Origin: Aquanectria penicillioides
Lineage: Eukaryota > Ascomycota > Sordariomycetes > Hypocreales > Nectriaceae
NCBI GenBank assembly: GCA_003415625.1
Contig: PYIU01000006.1
Span: 3,968,001-4,032,000 of the forward strand
Length of the DNA stretch: 64,000 nt
Direction: 5' to 3'
Part shown: one piece after another, positions 1 to 11,411 of the stretch
Layout of the letters: every line of letters starts with the position of its first letter
Numbering within the stretch: the stretch's first letter is position 1
Position numbers and translations under genes: made by a program
The notes under the pieces: model-generated
What the model was told of the DNA's origin: nothing
The model's database searches: none
Seen by the model: only the letters and a program-made list of their open reading frames with translations

Positions 1-236
1 TAAGGTCAAGCCCTGGGGAGGGGAATACGGTTCGTTTAGGTATCTTCATGTCGAGAGCCGGGGGGGTGTGGCCGGCAAGCAACTTGCAAGCGCATCCTTT
101 ACTCATAATTCCTCGTATACAAAACGAGTAAAGGCGTCACGACTGTTGTTGGGGTATCTTCCAGCTGAAAATGGCGCTGGGGGAATATCCTGGCATCTAA
201 TCCTCCTCTCATCAGAACACACGTGCATTCGTCAAA

Positions 237-1934
237 TCACCGCACTCCAGCCTGAGCCAAGCGGTATTCGGCTTTGGGGTCCCTGATAAATTTGGGCACA
301 GAGTCCTGCTGCCAGTTAACATGTGCCTCTAGTGCTGAAAGTAATAATGTTGTAACTTACAGTAGCCATCAGCTTGAAGATGGCGGTTTGAGCACTCTCG
401 AATAGCGATATCACTTCCTGCAGAGTGTCGACGATGGTGGTGTCCCGCGATTGGACATTGGTCATTCGATCCGTAAGGCTCTTGCGAAGCTGATGGTTGA
501 GGTTGAGTTCTCTTGGAGAGCTGGGGGCGAGAAAAGTGTTGAATAGAATATACGACTGAGACAGAAGCTCCTTGGCGTTGTCGATGGAAGCCTTGTTCAT
601 CTTGTCTAGGCTTCGGGGAACGGCCTTGCATTGGCGGATGAAGTCGTCGACTTCTAGGTAAAACGACAGGTTCTCTTCGCAGAGCGTCTCTTGCAAGTTC
701 TCTCGGAAGAGTAGTCGGAGAGTCGGGTCTGCCAAGATTTTGTCAAGTCGCTGGCTGTTGGAGTCTGTCACGCTGCCGTGCGAAGTTCCGAAAGATTTCC
801 CATCCGAGGAAGATCGGCCGGAGCTGCTGTTTTCTACGAGATCCTGGCCGTGAGGAGACAGGGCGTAGACAGCGTTTGGAGACGGCTGGAAGAGCTTGAA
901 TCTGGAGTGCTGGGCGGCGTAGGTCCGATCCTGCACAACTGGAGTGATAAGGTCGTGGTGGACAAAAAGCGAGGCGACATCGACGGCCTCTTGAATGTCC
1001 ATGGTGGTGGTGAAATCCATGAGCCATTCGGCGACATTTTGGCCGGTAAACACATCGTGATAGACCTGTCCGTTGATCTTGCGCTCGCTACCAGTGACAA
1101 TCTTCTGGCTGCGCGAGGTGGCATCGGCGGAGGAAACCGGCGCCCTATTCCTTCGTCCATCGGCTCCGCTGAGCCGGCAGAAGATCACTTCAATGGTGCC
1201 CTTGTCAAGCAGGAGCTTGTCGGTCTCGGTATCTCTCTCTAGCGTGACTAACGGGGCCGTAACAAGGGCCCGCAGAGCCCTGACTTCATCCTGTTCGATA
1301 CCATTCTTTGAGCAAAACCAGTCGAGAATGATGATTCCCTTTGGCGTCAGTTTCCACACCGGCTTGTACTTGAAGACTGACTCGTGCTTCCCGTCCGCTG
1401 ACTCGATGAACCAGGCGTCGACGAAGCGCTGGCATAGTGAAGATGCCATTTCCTTACTCATGGAAAAGATAGTGGTTGAAGTGGACACGACGGTACGGGA
1501 CGGATCTGCGGGATCAGGCATCTGATTAGTCTGCAGCAATTTTAGATTGCCGAGGTTGCGGATCGCATCGTCGTGATGGAATGTGTTCTCCACCTTGGTG
1601 AATCGGATCCGGTGGGCCGCGAGAGGCAGCAAACTGACAATCAAGGTGGAAAACAAGTCTGTCAAATCCTGATGAATGGGATGTTAGCGAACGTATCATT
1701 GGGGGACATGCAATGTACTGGGTGGAGGATCAATCAATCGGAAGAATTAACGAGAAAAAGAAAGGAAAAGAGAAAAAAGAAAAAAATAGAAAAAAAGAAA
1801 AGAAAATAGTTCATGCTAAAAAAAAAAAAAACACCAAAAATTAGCTTTGTTCAACTTACTTTGGTGAGCGGCCTGGAGTCATCAGTCGTCCGCAACAAGC
1901 GTGACGACGACTGGTTGATTCTGTTGACAGGCAT
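237..1934 (-). CDS. flbA-like: RGS protein of the FlbA/SST2 type (DEP domains plus RGS domain)
   Basis: Regulator of G-protein signalling: it speeds GTP hydrolysis on a G-alpha subunit at the plasma membrane. In Aspergillus the FlbA family controls the switch from growth to sporulation. Three exons fit one frame of 484 aa: 1860-1934, 361-1668 and 237-308, with GTAAGT donors at both introns. Seen are an SSSRLLRTTDDSRPLTK start typical of the family, a first DEP-like region (about residues 30-130), a second DEP region (about 215-295) and a C-terminal RGS domain (about 330-475) ending QDSVPKFIRDPK. The last 24 codons lie in a small exon; reading through the intron would give a false C-terminus. 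The N-terminus is the weak point: the ATG at 1934 leaves only five residues before the conserved block, and FlbA proteins are usually about 700 aa, so an upstream exon may be missing. Confidence 0.85.
1669..1859 (-). other. intron of the RGS gene with a polypyrimidine tract
   Basis: This 191-nt intron is much longer than the others in the window. On the plus strand it holds an almost pure A/G tract at about 1741-1806 and a run of A at about 1819-1831; on the coding strand these are pyrimidine-rich. Donor GTAAGT and acceptor ATCAG are intact. The tract may explain the length, but no function is shown by the sequence. Confidence 0.6.
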
Positions 1935-2185
1935 TGTTTCTGTTGTCAAATAAGGGGTTGGTTGGTTTGATTTCGGCACCGTCGTATGACTCTCCCAATG
2001 GAGCTCACGTCGCGTGGTCCTTTTTGTCGACCCGACCGTCACCCAAAATCTCAATGGGATCAACAGTGCACAACGTCAGTCACTGTGTTGGAGTCTGCAA
2101 TACCGATCATGACAGCTCGATGTAATAGGCCTGCGGCAAACGGTATGTATGCAACCCGAGTAGACGTAGACGTAGACGTAGACGT

Positions 2186-2218
<33 letters not shown>

Positions 2219-5118
2219 GCACAGGGCAGGATCCTGGACCGTTTTGTTTTTTTCTTCTTCTTCTTCTTCTTCTTCTTCGATGTACTGCAAGTGTATGTAC
2301 TTGTACTGCAACGCCAAGGCACGCAATGAGTGGACGTGGTCGGGGAGGCGTTGCTTTTTCTCTATGTCCAAGCAGCGGAAATGGGGAATCCAGACATGGA
2401 TCAGCAATGCGAGCAGCCATCCCTTTTAAGCCTCCAAGCCTTTCACTCGCACATGTAGATCAAGCGTGCATGGTTGATAATGAAGACGAGCTAGCGTGCT
2501 GGGTCGGTGGCCGTTAGCGGGTGGGGAGCCACATGGGAGAGCCGTCCCCGTCACTAAGAATACGGTTTGAGGACACGGACAGGGAGCGGAACCACGTGGG
2601 AAGACAGAAGGGTGGCCAAGTACGACAAATAGACCCATGGTCGACTGTTCAGATCCCTGCTGGGAGCCAGCTCGAGCCAGCTTGGGGCCAGTTTGGAGCC
2701 AGCTTTGGAGCCAACTCGAGCCAACTCTCGCGAGAGAGTTCTAGTCGGCGCGCTCCAGCCCGCTCGAGTCACGGACAGGGGAGTGGTGAATGGTGGATGT
2801 GGATGTGGATGTGGATGTGGATGTGGATGGGGGGGGGAGGGGAAGGGGAAGGGGAAGGGGAAGGGGAGTAGGGAGAAATGGGCCGCATGGCGGAGGGCGG
2901 AGGCTCATCTCATCGCCTAAGTGTATCGTGTGTTGCGGGTGTGCGCGTTTGGACGCGATGCCGATCCCCCGAAGAATACAACCTAGCCTGGTCGTGCCTT
3001 GTCGTGCCTTTGTCTGTCCTGTCCTGTCCTGTCCTATCCTGTCCTGTTCTCTCCTCCTCTCCTCTCCTCTCCTCTCCCCTCCTCTCCCCAGCATCCTCTC
3101 TCTCCCTCGCATCCTCTCTCCTTAGCATCCTCAACCCCCAGCATGATCAACCACACCCCCCCCGCCCCTCAGTCCATGGGCATGTACAGGGTCCTTGACA
3201 ATGGGCCACGAATTCTTTCGGTCCTTCTGTTGGACAATGGCATCGTCTCTTCCGCAACGTCGTCGTCCGCACATCGTCCCGCAAAGTCTCTTCGTCCGCA
3301 AGGGCTCTCTTCATCAGCAGGGGGATTGTGGATGCTCCAAGACGGCTTCACGCAACGCCACTGGTCGCCGGGAGGAACGGCCAACAAGTTGAAACATGGA
3401 CGCCAACCTAGACAGAGCCCATCTCGAGCCCAGCCTGCACCAGCACCAGCACCAGCACCAGTACCAGCACCAGCACCAGCACCAGCACCGGCACAAGCAC
3501 GAGCCCGGCCCAGCACCATCACCGGTTCCGTGGCCCACTCCTCCAATGCGGCTCCGTGTATCCCGTGTACCCAGATAAGCGCTATATGCCTAAATGATGC
3601 AATTACCATTGTGCCTGCTGCTCCACCGCTATGCCCTCACCATTGGCCGGGCTCGCACACCGTCTCGTCCGCTAAGCCGGATGCCTTCTTTAGGATCTGG
3701 GACCCTTGTGCCGGCCAGCTTCCGGCGCTAACCCGACCAGGTCCTTTTCTAGCTCGTGTTCTAGTGCTACCATCGAGTGCCGACGCAAGTGCTGGACAAG
3801 GCCGTATCGCTCTCAATTCTCTCAATTGAATACCTGCAACGCCTGGCTACCGCTCGCTTAACACTGATATCTTTATAGCGCCCCTTTGTTATACGGGCTA
3901 TCTGAATTTTTTTCTCAATCAAAATGTCGGCTCTGCTGTGCTCCGTTCTGCGCCTCCGTTCTGCGCCTCCGTTCGGGAGCCGCTCGCGAGTAATGTCACT
4001 CCCCACGCGACAGACAGATGCTCGCTCTCCCGCTCTCCCGCTCCCCCTCTCCCCGTCTCCCCGTCTCCCCTTGTCTCGGGGTACGTATTAATATTGCTGT
4101 TATTACTACGCTTGACTAGTTGCTGATCCGCAGCGCCTCTGATGTGATCAGGGCCGACGGATGCAACCCCCTTCCCTTTACTAGGTATTAAGCATAGGCT
4201 CAAACCTTCTGGATCCCCATGTCTTACCCTCAAACCCACGACACATACAGGAAACCCGTAGAAAAAAAAAAAGGAAAGGAACGAGGGAAAAAAAGGAAAA
4301 TGATGATCGACCTTTTTCTTGCAAGGTTACTCAAGTAGGGCTGAAAAAAAAACGCCACCTCGTGCTCAACCAAAGCAATCCAAGCCAAACAAGCCAGCTT
4401 CATCTAGTCTTATTCACCTGACCACTTGACATACCCGCTAAGCTGTATCCCGTCTACGTCCAAACTCTCCCATTTATCTAAAGGCTATCTCTTTCAGGCG
4501 CATATCTCAGTTCCCAACTCACCTCCATCCGCAGCAACTATCGCAACCACGGCCGTAGTCTGCAGTCCCTTTGTTGCGAGAATGCCCGCGGTCATGAATT
4601 TTCCAGTAGAAAATCTGACCTGATGATACGCAACTCTTGACCGCTTCGACACAGACAGGGATAAGAGATAGACTTTTTATTATTTAATTTTTTATTTTCA
4701 TTTATTTATATTTTTTAATTTATTTAACTTTTTTATTATTTGTTTATTGTTTAGTTTTTTCAATTTCTTCTGCCAAAGCTTGTCAACCGTTACCTTCAAC
4801 CGCAAATGATAAACCCGCTCCTCAACTATCCACGCAATGATAATAATAACACCACTCCGCCGGCTCAACACTATGCAGACACCCTGATGGAGCCGCTATC
4901 TGTCCTGCATGAGATTCAAATGCCGTGGATGTGTGGAACCATTGCGGATCTGCTGCTGCTGCTGCTCGCTGCCGCTTGCATTAGTATTGCGGTGGAGTCG
5001 CAGAGGGGAAAAAAAAAGGGTGATTGCTTCAAGGGACTGGACAGGGGCATGACCGACCATCTATGTACGATTGTAACTCGAAGTTGGTCCTCAGCCCCGT
5101 TGCTAAGCATGCTAAGCA
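1935..5118. repeat. 3.2 kb gene-free belt of microsatellites upstream of the RGS gene
   Basis: No convincing gene is present. Visible repeats are GTAGAC/GCAGAC hexamers (2160-2218), TTC trimers (2251-2278), degenerate GAGCCAGCTT-like units (about 2665-2730), TGGATG hexamers (about 2793-2829) followed directly by GGGGAA hexamers (about 2830-2868), CCTGT then CCTCT pentamers (about 3014-3090), CACCAG hexamers (about 3438-3490), CTCCC-type repeats (about 4020-4075) and an almost pure A/T tract (about 4670-4760). Long open frames here simply read through these repeats. The region probably forms the long promoter and 5' leader of the RGS gene. Confidence 0.75.
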
Positions 5119-5418
5119 TCACCAGATGAGCCGGTATATCACTCCACCAAGCACGAGACTGGCTAGGCCAACCGCCGTCACACATGTCAGCTGAGCTCGT
5201 CGCTTCTCCCGCTTGATACGCATCTGGCCCTCGTAAAACTCCTTTGAAAGCTTGCTCAGTTCCGCAATTCGGACTGGATCCAGCGGCTCACACCGACACG
5301 TGGCTTTCTGAAGCGCCATGACATCGATCTCGCCAGCCTGCTTCTCCGTAACCGAGGGCTGCGTCGAAACGCCCGTCGACACGGCGTTGGTTGAATCTAG
5401 ATGTTTGTGATTTGACAT
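5119..5418 (-). CDS. small predicted C-terminally anchored membrane protein
   Basis: A 99-aa frame starting at MSNHKH; the frame runs open further upstream but has no earlier ATG. The first 55 residues are polar. Residues about 50-75 form a charged helix-like stretch (RIAELSKLSKEFYEGQMRIK) followed by basic residues (REKRR), and the last 23 residues are hydrophobic, ending IYRLIW. This layout suggests a tail-anchored protein of the ER or mitochondria. I do not recognise the family, and no domain gives a function. It could be a chance frame, but a charged coil plus basic clamp plus terminal membrane segment is unlikely to arise by chance. Confidence 0.45.
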   Translation of the reverse strand: MSNHKHLDSTNAVSTGVSTQPSVTEKQAGEIDVMALQKATCRCEPLDPVRIAELSKLSKEFYEGQMRIKREKRRAQLTCVTAVGLASLVLGGVIYRLIW

Positions 5419-5932
5419 GCTGATTTGCTGCTGATGTGCCGTATCCACTGGTTGGTGAGATGGGTCGAAATCTTCCCACCTCTTGGGTGCTGCGAGTCTG
5501 TGATGTTGGCGAATTTCCGTGTTGCACAATCGAATTCCTGCAGCCTAATCTGATATCACAAAATCCCATTTCCACCTTGACCCAAGCCAAGGCAGATCTG
5601 TCATGGGCTATAATAAGCCCAAGCCACATTATTGCCATGTGTGCACTATCATCAACCAAGCCCCAGCCACATCTCGGCTCTCCCACGTGGGAACCAAGGG
5701 ACATGTGGCTAGCTCAGTCGGTACGGAAACCCGAACATCGCCATTACTTTGAACCTGCCACGCTCAAGCACCGTATTTCCAAGGCTACAGTCTGACCCTT
5801 GTGCCCGCTGTTTTTGGCATCATAACAGTAGCATACCTAATGGCCAGTGATATGTATGACCTTTCCCTGCGGTCCAACCCATCGCTAGCGCCGACCAGGG
5901 ACTTAATCAAGGCCCATTGATTCACCGGCTTT
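5419..5932. other. intergenic, nothing recognised
   Basis: Short gap between the small membrane protein and the end of the bZIP relic. Several overlapping open frames on both strands show no family features. It presumably contains the promoter of the membrane protein gene. Confidence 0.5.
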
Positions 5933-7568
5933 TCAAGTAATTAGCAATCTTTCCAGCTGCAGGTCGCGAGTGTGGTAGGCACTACATGACATGCGTAGGT
6001 AGGAAACCTTACTGTGCCCAGAAGTATCTTCATCAAGCGTCGAAACGCACTGCATAAGGCGTCAATGTCCCTTTCCGGTGTGTTTTCAACGTCCGAGAGC
6101 AGCCTGGAGGACATGCTATGCAAGCCGCGGAGTGGCTCTCGCTCGGTGTGAATGGCGCTTTCTGCCGATTTGATAATCTCAAACTGGTGGCCATGGGACT
6201 CCTACTCCGTCCCCGTCTTGGCACGACGATCGTGCAACGAAGCAAGCAGCCGCGGGAGCTGAACTTGCCGGCCCTCCCTTTGCTCCCGTGAGAGGATAGA
6301 TTCGTGACTGAATTCGGCCGTGTAGTAATTGGCGATGGCTTCATTAAAGGTGCTAAAGCTAGCCATGGCAACGCACTGTCGAATACACCCGGACCTCTCC
6401 TCGAGCCCCTTGTAGCAAAGCTGCTCGCCCAATCCCCCTGGAGGATTTCCCAACATCCTTTCTTGTATCTGAAGTTTTTCTAGCAACATTTTGCTCCCAG
6501 CCTCCCCGCCAGTCCCAGCCGACGAGTCCCAGAGAGGTGACGAACCTGGCTGCTGCTCTGCTGCCAGTGCATGTCTCGGCGGAATGCGCTTGAATTTCAA
6601 TGCTGCTTCCCTGTGGATCAACGCTGGATGCAGGTTCTTGGCTACATTCTTGCGTTGCATAATTACCTTGTGGAGCTAATTGAAATGGCGAATACTGAGT
6701 AGTGTCGGCGACTTCCTTCGCGGTCAAGTCATCAACTTGGAAATGGATGTTGGATATGTTCTCATCTGTTTACTTGCTCGATAATAGCAGAAGGAAGGGC
6801 CGTTACCTAATACCATTCAGCCTTATTTCTTTTATTTCCCCTTTTCCTTCTGGATTTTTCCATACCTGTTGTTGGGTGCTGGCAGTAGAATGCATTCGTG
6901 CTGTCTGCCCATGACTACCCTTTGTTCGGATGGTAGGTTTCATTTGTTGAGATTGGCGAAATTAGACCCGAGAAAGCTGCGAGCATTAGTCTATGCGAGC
7001 CTACTTGTTGGATTGACCCCATTTACGGTGTATTTGTTATGGATCGCTGCTGGCCATTAATTGAAACACCTGGTTGCGCCGATTCAGGGGACTTCATATG
7101 TGCGATGGATCTGATGTTTGTGTCTTGTCTTTGCACGAAATCCCTTTCCCGCGCTGCACTAGCCGCATGATTCTCATTTCTATCATGTTTATTCCCCGCA
7201 TCTCTGTTGTTTAGGTATTTCTCACATCTCCTTTCCATCGTTGCGGGCAGTGGCGCGGATCCGGACAAATGGTCATGCTCGATGGTGACTCCAGCATTTC
7301 TCGGCTGATCTTCTTTGTTTGGTTATGTTGAGAAACATCTATCGAATCTGGTCGGTCATGTGCACGTCGTTTGTATTTGTGTACTTCATTTTCCAGTTCT
7401 TCCAACCTTTGCTTGATCCGTTTGCCTGTAAAGCCTGTTGACCAATGCGGGTCAAATGGCGAGGAAGATTAGAGACGGCCTGCTTGCGGTATGATCTTTG
7501 TGCAACATGGTTCTGTATCCGCATTTTTTATTCCGATCCGTTACCGTTGTGTCTTTGTCCTGGGCCAT
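5933..7568 (-). pseudogene. decayed bZIP transcription factor of the DUF3425-type group
   Basis: Pieces of one fungal bZIP gene lie in order on the minus strand. The basic region RIQNHVAQRSYR is at about 7465-7508. After an intron the leucine-zipper start KRIKQRLEELENEVHKYKR is at about 7360-7425. The conserved C-terminal block around CVAMASFSTFNEAIANYYTAEF is at about 6310-6375, continuing to IIKSAESAIHTERE near 6150-6170. Damage is visible. An in-frame TAG at 6202-6204 sits where I expect a conserved Trp. The A-run just before the basic region is one base short for the upstream MAQDKD frame. The middle (about 6700-7210) changes frame without clear splice sites. The first intron would need a GC donor. 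A last small exon after a GTAAGG donor could end at 5933. An intact relative would be about 450-500 aa. Confidence 0.65.
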
Positions 7569-9184
7569 TGTGGAAGAGCTCCGGCCTGCTGGCTCCGTAG
7601 GCGCCCAAACAGAACTCTCTCTCGAAATGTGAGTAGTAATAAAAGGTAGACAAACGTTTGAGAAAAGACAACAATGTGAACGTTTTCTTCAGGAAACCAT
7701 GGACTCTAATCCTTCGAACGTGAATATGACCCATCTAACCTTGCGCCCTGTTCTGCTCAGTTCGCATTCAGTCTCTCCGGATGCATCGCCTATCCGGTCC
7801 GAATATGACCCACGCGGGCCACTCCGGTAAACGCCAAGTGAAAATTCAATCGAAAACTGCAATATAGCTCGCTGCCATAGACACGTACTCATATGAACGC
7901 CTGTCGATTTTCAGGTCGTGGGGTACCCGTGGAGTGTAACATGGACTTTGCTATTTCCGGACGTCTGTTATCGCTCTCACCGGGATTCACCCCGTGCTTA
8001 AGTCTTGGATCTTTTGATAGATATTGGATGACAGTGGCAATCTAAACTCTGCATGCACTCCATGTCCAAATTTTCTTAGTATATCCTGGCTGACTACCTA
8101 CACTCGTGGTATTACTCAAGGCGGCCTTTGATTACCGGTGTCTTCGGGAATGGTGACTCGATGAAACCTACGCAGGAGAGTTGATCAATTTGCACATCAC
8201 TAACATTTACTTCCCACAAAAGTCCTCCTGAATAATGCAATGCCTCAAAGACTCATGAATAATGGGAGTTTGTTGTGCACTACTGGCAAGCAACAACGCT
8301 ATTCCGCCTGGAGCCGTCGAGGTTTGCCACCGATCTGAAGACAAATAAGGCTTACGATAATCTCGCAATCCCAATCAGAGTTTGTACTCGGATAAGGTTC
8401 TATACCGGTTTTGGGATAACGCTCGAGAAGTTGTTTGAGGATGCCCTTTCGGTCTTTTCAGTGTGTAGGTGACGTCAGTACCTTACACCGTAGCCGATCG
8501 CTTTTCGCCTTGCCTTGAAACTATCATAAAGACTATGCGATCCATACTTCATGTTTGAATGTAGAATAACGCATATAAGTAATACTTGGGTGTTTGCATT
8601 AGAAAATGTAGATTCGGCTCGGTGATCAGATCAGATCGTGGCGCCTCCATCCTGCGATTTGAGGTGAACGACTTTGGCATTTAAATTCCTTTGTCTCTCA
8701 CCCTAAAGCAAGGACGCTACTTTCAAATTATTAGTCTATCCATGGGCTGGCCGCAATTCGTTCAAAGCTTCGCATGTTCCACAGTCTTAGGGATGCATCT
8801 TCGCACGAATGAGATGAAGCTGACGGGGGATCTTCCATAAGCTCCTATGCAAGATCGTTTTTGTATAATTTACCAATTCGTATTCTGTTTACCTCGCCTG
8901 AACAAGTGACATCCATCATGATGTGTACCGGTGTCATCAAAAATATGGCATGGAAAATCTAAGGCTTTGCTATGTCATACTTGGCACTAAATCGACACGG
9001 CAGGGGGACCATGTGCGGTATGCGCCAAATCGTCCCCTGATAAACACCAGCGGGGCAGTGCGTGGTAAAGTCTCTCAATCAAATAGTAGACATTTCTCAT
9101 GTCCGCTAGCTTCGAACTCGTTTGTGTAGACATTTACGGCCATGGCAGTAAGGTCATCAAGTTCCAGAACTATGAACTCCTTTC
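7569..9184. other. gene-poor stretch between two relics, nothing recognised
   Basis: Only short frames (60-70 codons) are open and none shows a known motif. It lies between the bZIP relic and a polyketide synthase relic, so it may be the eroded body of the synthase gene, but I could not identify ketosynthase, acyltransferase or reductase motifs by eye. Confidence 0.4.
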
Positions 9185-9840
9185 ACGACAGGCATTAGTT
9201 GATATCGTAGCTATTCGAGCAGTAGGCTTTGTCTAGAAAAATCACCAAATTCACGGCAGCTTACAAACTCTGGTCTGCTTCTTCTTAAGGAACAAGACCT
9301 TCTTGACGCAATGGGTCTAGCCGTTCGTCTATCAGGGCACAATGCCCCAGTGCAGTGAAAACACTCCACCACCAGCAAATGTCGTATACCAGCCCTAATC
9401 AGTTAATTCTCGGTGTATGTACCAGTGTACCAATCCGCTCCCCTCAGAGCCGAGTTATGTGGAAACGCGATATTCGCGCCAGCATCTACCATATATCAAT
9501 AGTCACAATGAGAATGCTGTCAGGACATCTGAAGACAAGAGTGGTACTGGAAGCTGGCTCACATCAGCAGCTGCGAACCCAGCCGTTCTGCAAGAAGAAA
9601 GCTCCATTATTTTAATTTCCACGGCTCTTGCTTATCAATTGGCTGAGCTTTTGATCAGGGACGACGATAGTATCAACATCGAGCATTCGCCTCAGAATAT
9701 AAGAGTCGACGCTCTTCTTGGTATCAAAATTCGGAATTGGATTCACCAAAGGTTTAACGTGGAAGTGGGTCCTATAGTGATCATTTAGAGTCCATCTCTC
9801 TTAGACTTGGCCAAGAATATTCAACAAGGCCTAATTGAGC
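9185..9840 (+). pseudogene. relic of a highly reducing polyketide synthase: linker plus acyl-carrier domain
   Basis: The frame from about 9417 onward reads as the end of a fungal HR-PKS: a linker, then a carrier domain with ISTALAYQLAELL, then VDALLGIKIRNWIHQRFNVE, then a tail PSLLDLAKNIQQG. In working carrier domains the VDSL serine carries phosphopantetheine; here the codon at 9711-9713 is Ala, so the domain cannot be loaded. Stop codons interrupt the tail at 9787-9789 and again near 9850. About 200 bp upstream, in another frame, RQLTNSGLLLLKEQDLLDAM resembles the stretch between the ketoreductase and carrier domains. No remaining catalytic domain was found. Confidence 0.6.
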
Positions 9841-11411
9841 CATTCAAACCTTAGGGGATGGTGCATAAAACTATCGAGGTGTCACCCTGCCTTGGCAACT
9901 ATGTTGTAGGGCCTACACCGAAGGCGTAGGAAAGAATTGAAACAATATAAAAAATCATAGAAATTCATCCTCCTAAATAGAAAGTGAAATACGAAAGTCA
10001 ATTTGAAACTACACGAATCCCGATGAGACTCGGTGAAAGAAAGCGCTCATCCCGAGACATAAGATGACGGGCACTATATCAAGAGAGGAGTGTTGGATAT
10101 CTATTCCAATCAAGTAAAGCTAATCGCAGCACTATTTGAATATCCAAAATCTTAACCTAATTCACGAGTATTCTTAATGATTCTCTCATTGGCGTGTTTG
10201 GGCAACATTTCAAGAACCTGGCGGCGTTGTGAAGTGGTGTATAGGGTATTGTGGGTAGCACAACACAATTTACGCAAGACACGTTGAACCTGTTTCCCAG
10301 TGTAATTTTTTTGCCATTTTTAAAAAAAAATGAATAAGGCTTTTTAGGATTAATAAAATTGTGATGAATACGATATGCTGCACTACGTCATTCTAACGGG
10401 AATACACTATGAACAACATCGTATCGAAAGTTTTCTAAAGGAAATATTGCATGACTCTTCCAGCACCTCTTTAACGGCAGTATAACATAATTGTGCACAA
10501 GACTCACTATTTGCGCATTAGAAATTTTCCGTTCCTGGTCGTAGCTTTTTCCAATAGACCACAATGTTGGAGAATATGACCTAACTTGTTGCAATATTTG
10601 TCAGGTATTGGGAATCTTCCTCCAAGCAACTTGCGTTGTTTGCTTGAAGATTTTGCGAGTTGAGACGCAGCCAAGATGGCGCTATCGATTTTCAGACGCG
10701 TCACCACTGGGAATTCGCTAACCCTGTAGATGGAAATCCAATGGTGGACACTATCGTGAGCTCCACTTCAAGTCACGTCTTACCCAAACCTGGAATTCTT
10801 ACGCGTACCTTGCAGAGTATAGTGGCTTGACAGGACACAACCGTTGGTCGATTCTGCACCGAAAGTGGATTAATAGACGACAATATTGATTCTTCATTTG
10901 TCGACAAGACGAGGCAACCAAGAGGTTTCCCTTGTCTGCCCTGTGGCGGAGAGAACGATACGGTACAAGACGCTTAGCAAGCCCCAACCCCGATTCCCGC
11001 AGCCCTCGTTTCAACCCTTCCCCGGTAAGTCTAGAGCCTCAAGTATTGAATGCCAAGCTAGCCCTCTGTCGTGATAGTGCTGGTATGATTCAAGTTTAAA
11101 ATAAAGTTAAAAGGTAATGAGGCGCCCTTGTGTGCAGGTGGCTGAATACTTGGATGGATCTCCATCGGGAGGCTAGACACACCGCTGCAGACTATTGATC
11201 CAGGAGGTAAGCTGAGAATGATCTATTGGTTTTGGGAAGAAAAAAACGTGGCCGCCAAAGTTCACGATGGTCACTGGCATGCAAATGTTTAATATGGGTT
11301 GAGGAGGAGGTTCGTAGTCGTAGAGCTTTTCCTTTGGATCTCCCAACGTCTACTGTCGTACTGTCGGCGCCATTCCTTAAAACGCTGCTTTTCTGTCACT
11401 CTTTATTCACA
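9841..11411. other. AT-rich intergenic DNA
   Basis: Short frames on the minus strand at 10388-10707 and 10799-11014 are open but match nothing I know. The right end should hold the promoter of the spherulin-4 gene; a pyrimidine-rich stretch precedes its ATG. No repeats or RNA genes were seen. Confidence 0.5.

Noticed and set aside
1573..1809. Lys-rich open frame over the purine tract
   Set aside because: It lies antisense to the RGS gene and runs into its intron; lysines come from the A/G tract.
2060..2429. Open frames on both strands over the hexamer and TTC repeats
   Set aside because: They exist only because the repeats lack stop codons; the translations are simple dipeptide and homopolymer runs.
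2999..3829. 276-codon open frame across CCTGT and CACCAG repeats
   Set aside because: Composition is repeat-driven (Ser/Leu and Ala/Pro runs), there is no domain, and the opposite strand is equally open.
11226..11411. Upstream extension of the spherulin-4 frame
   Set aside because: It would bury the signal peptide internally; the first in-frame ATG before a signal-like segment is at 11412.
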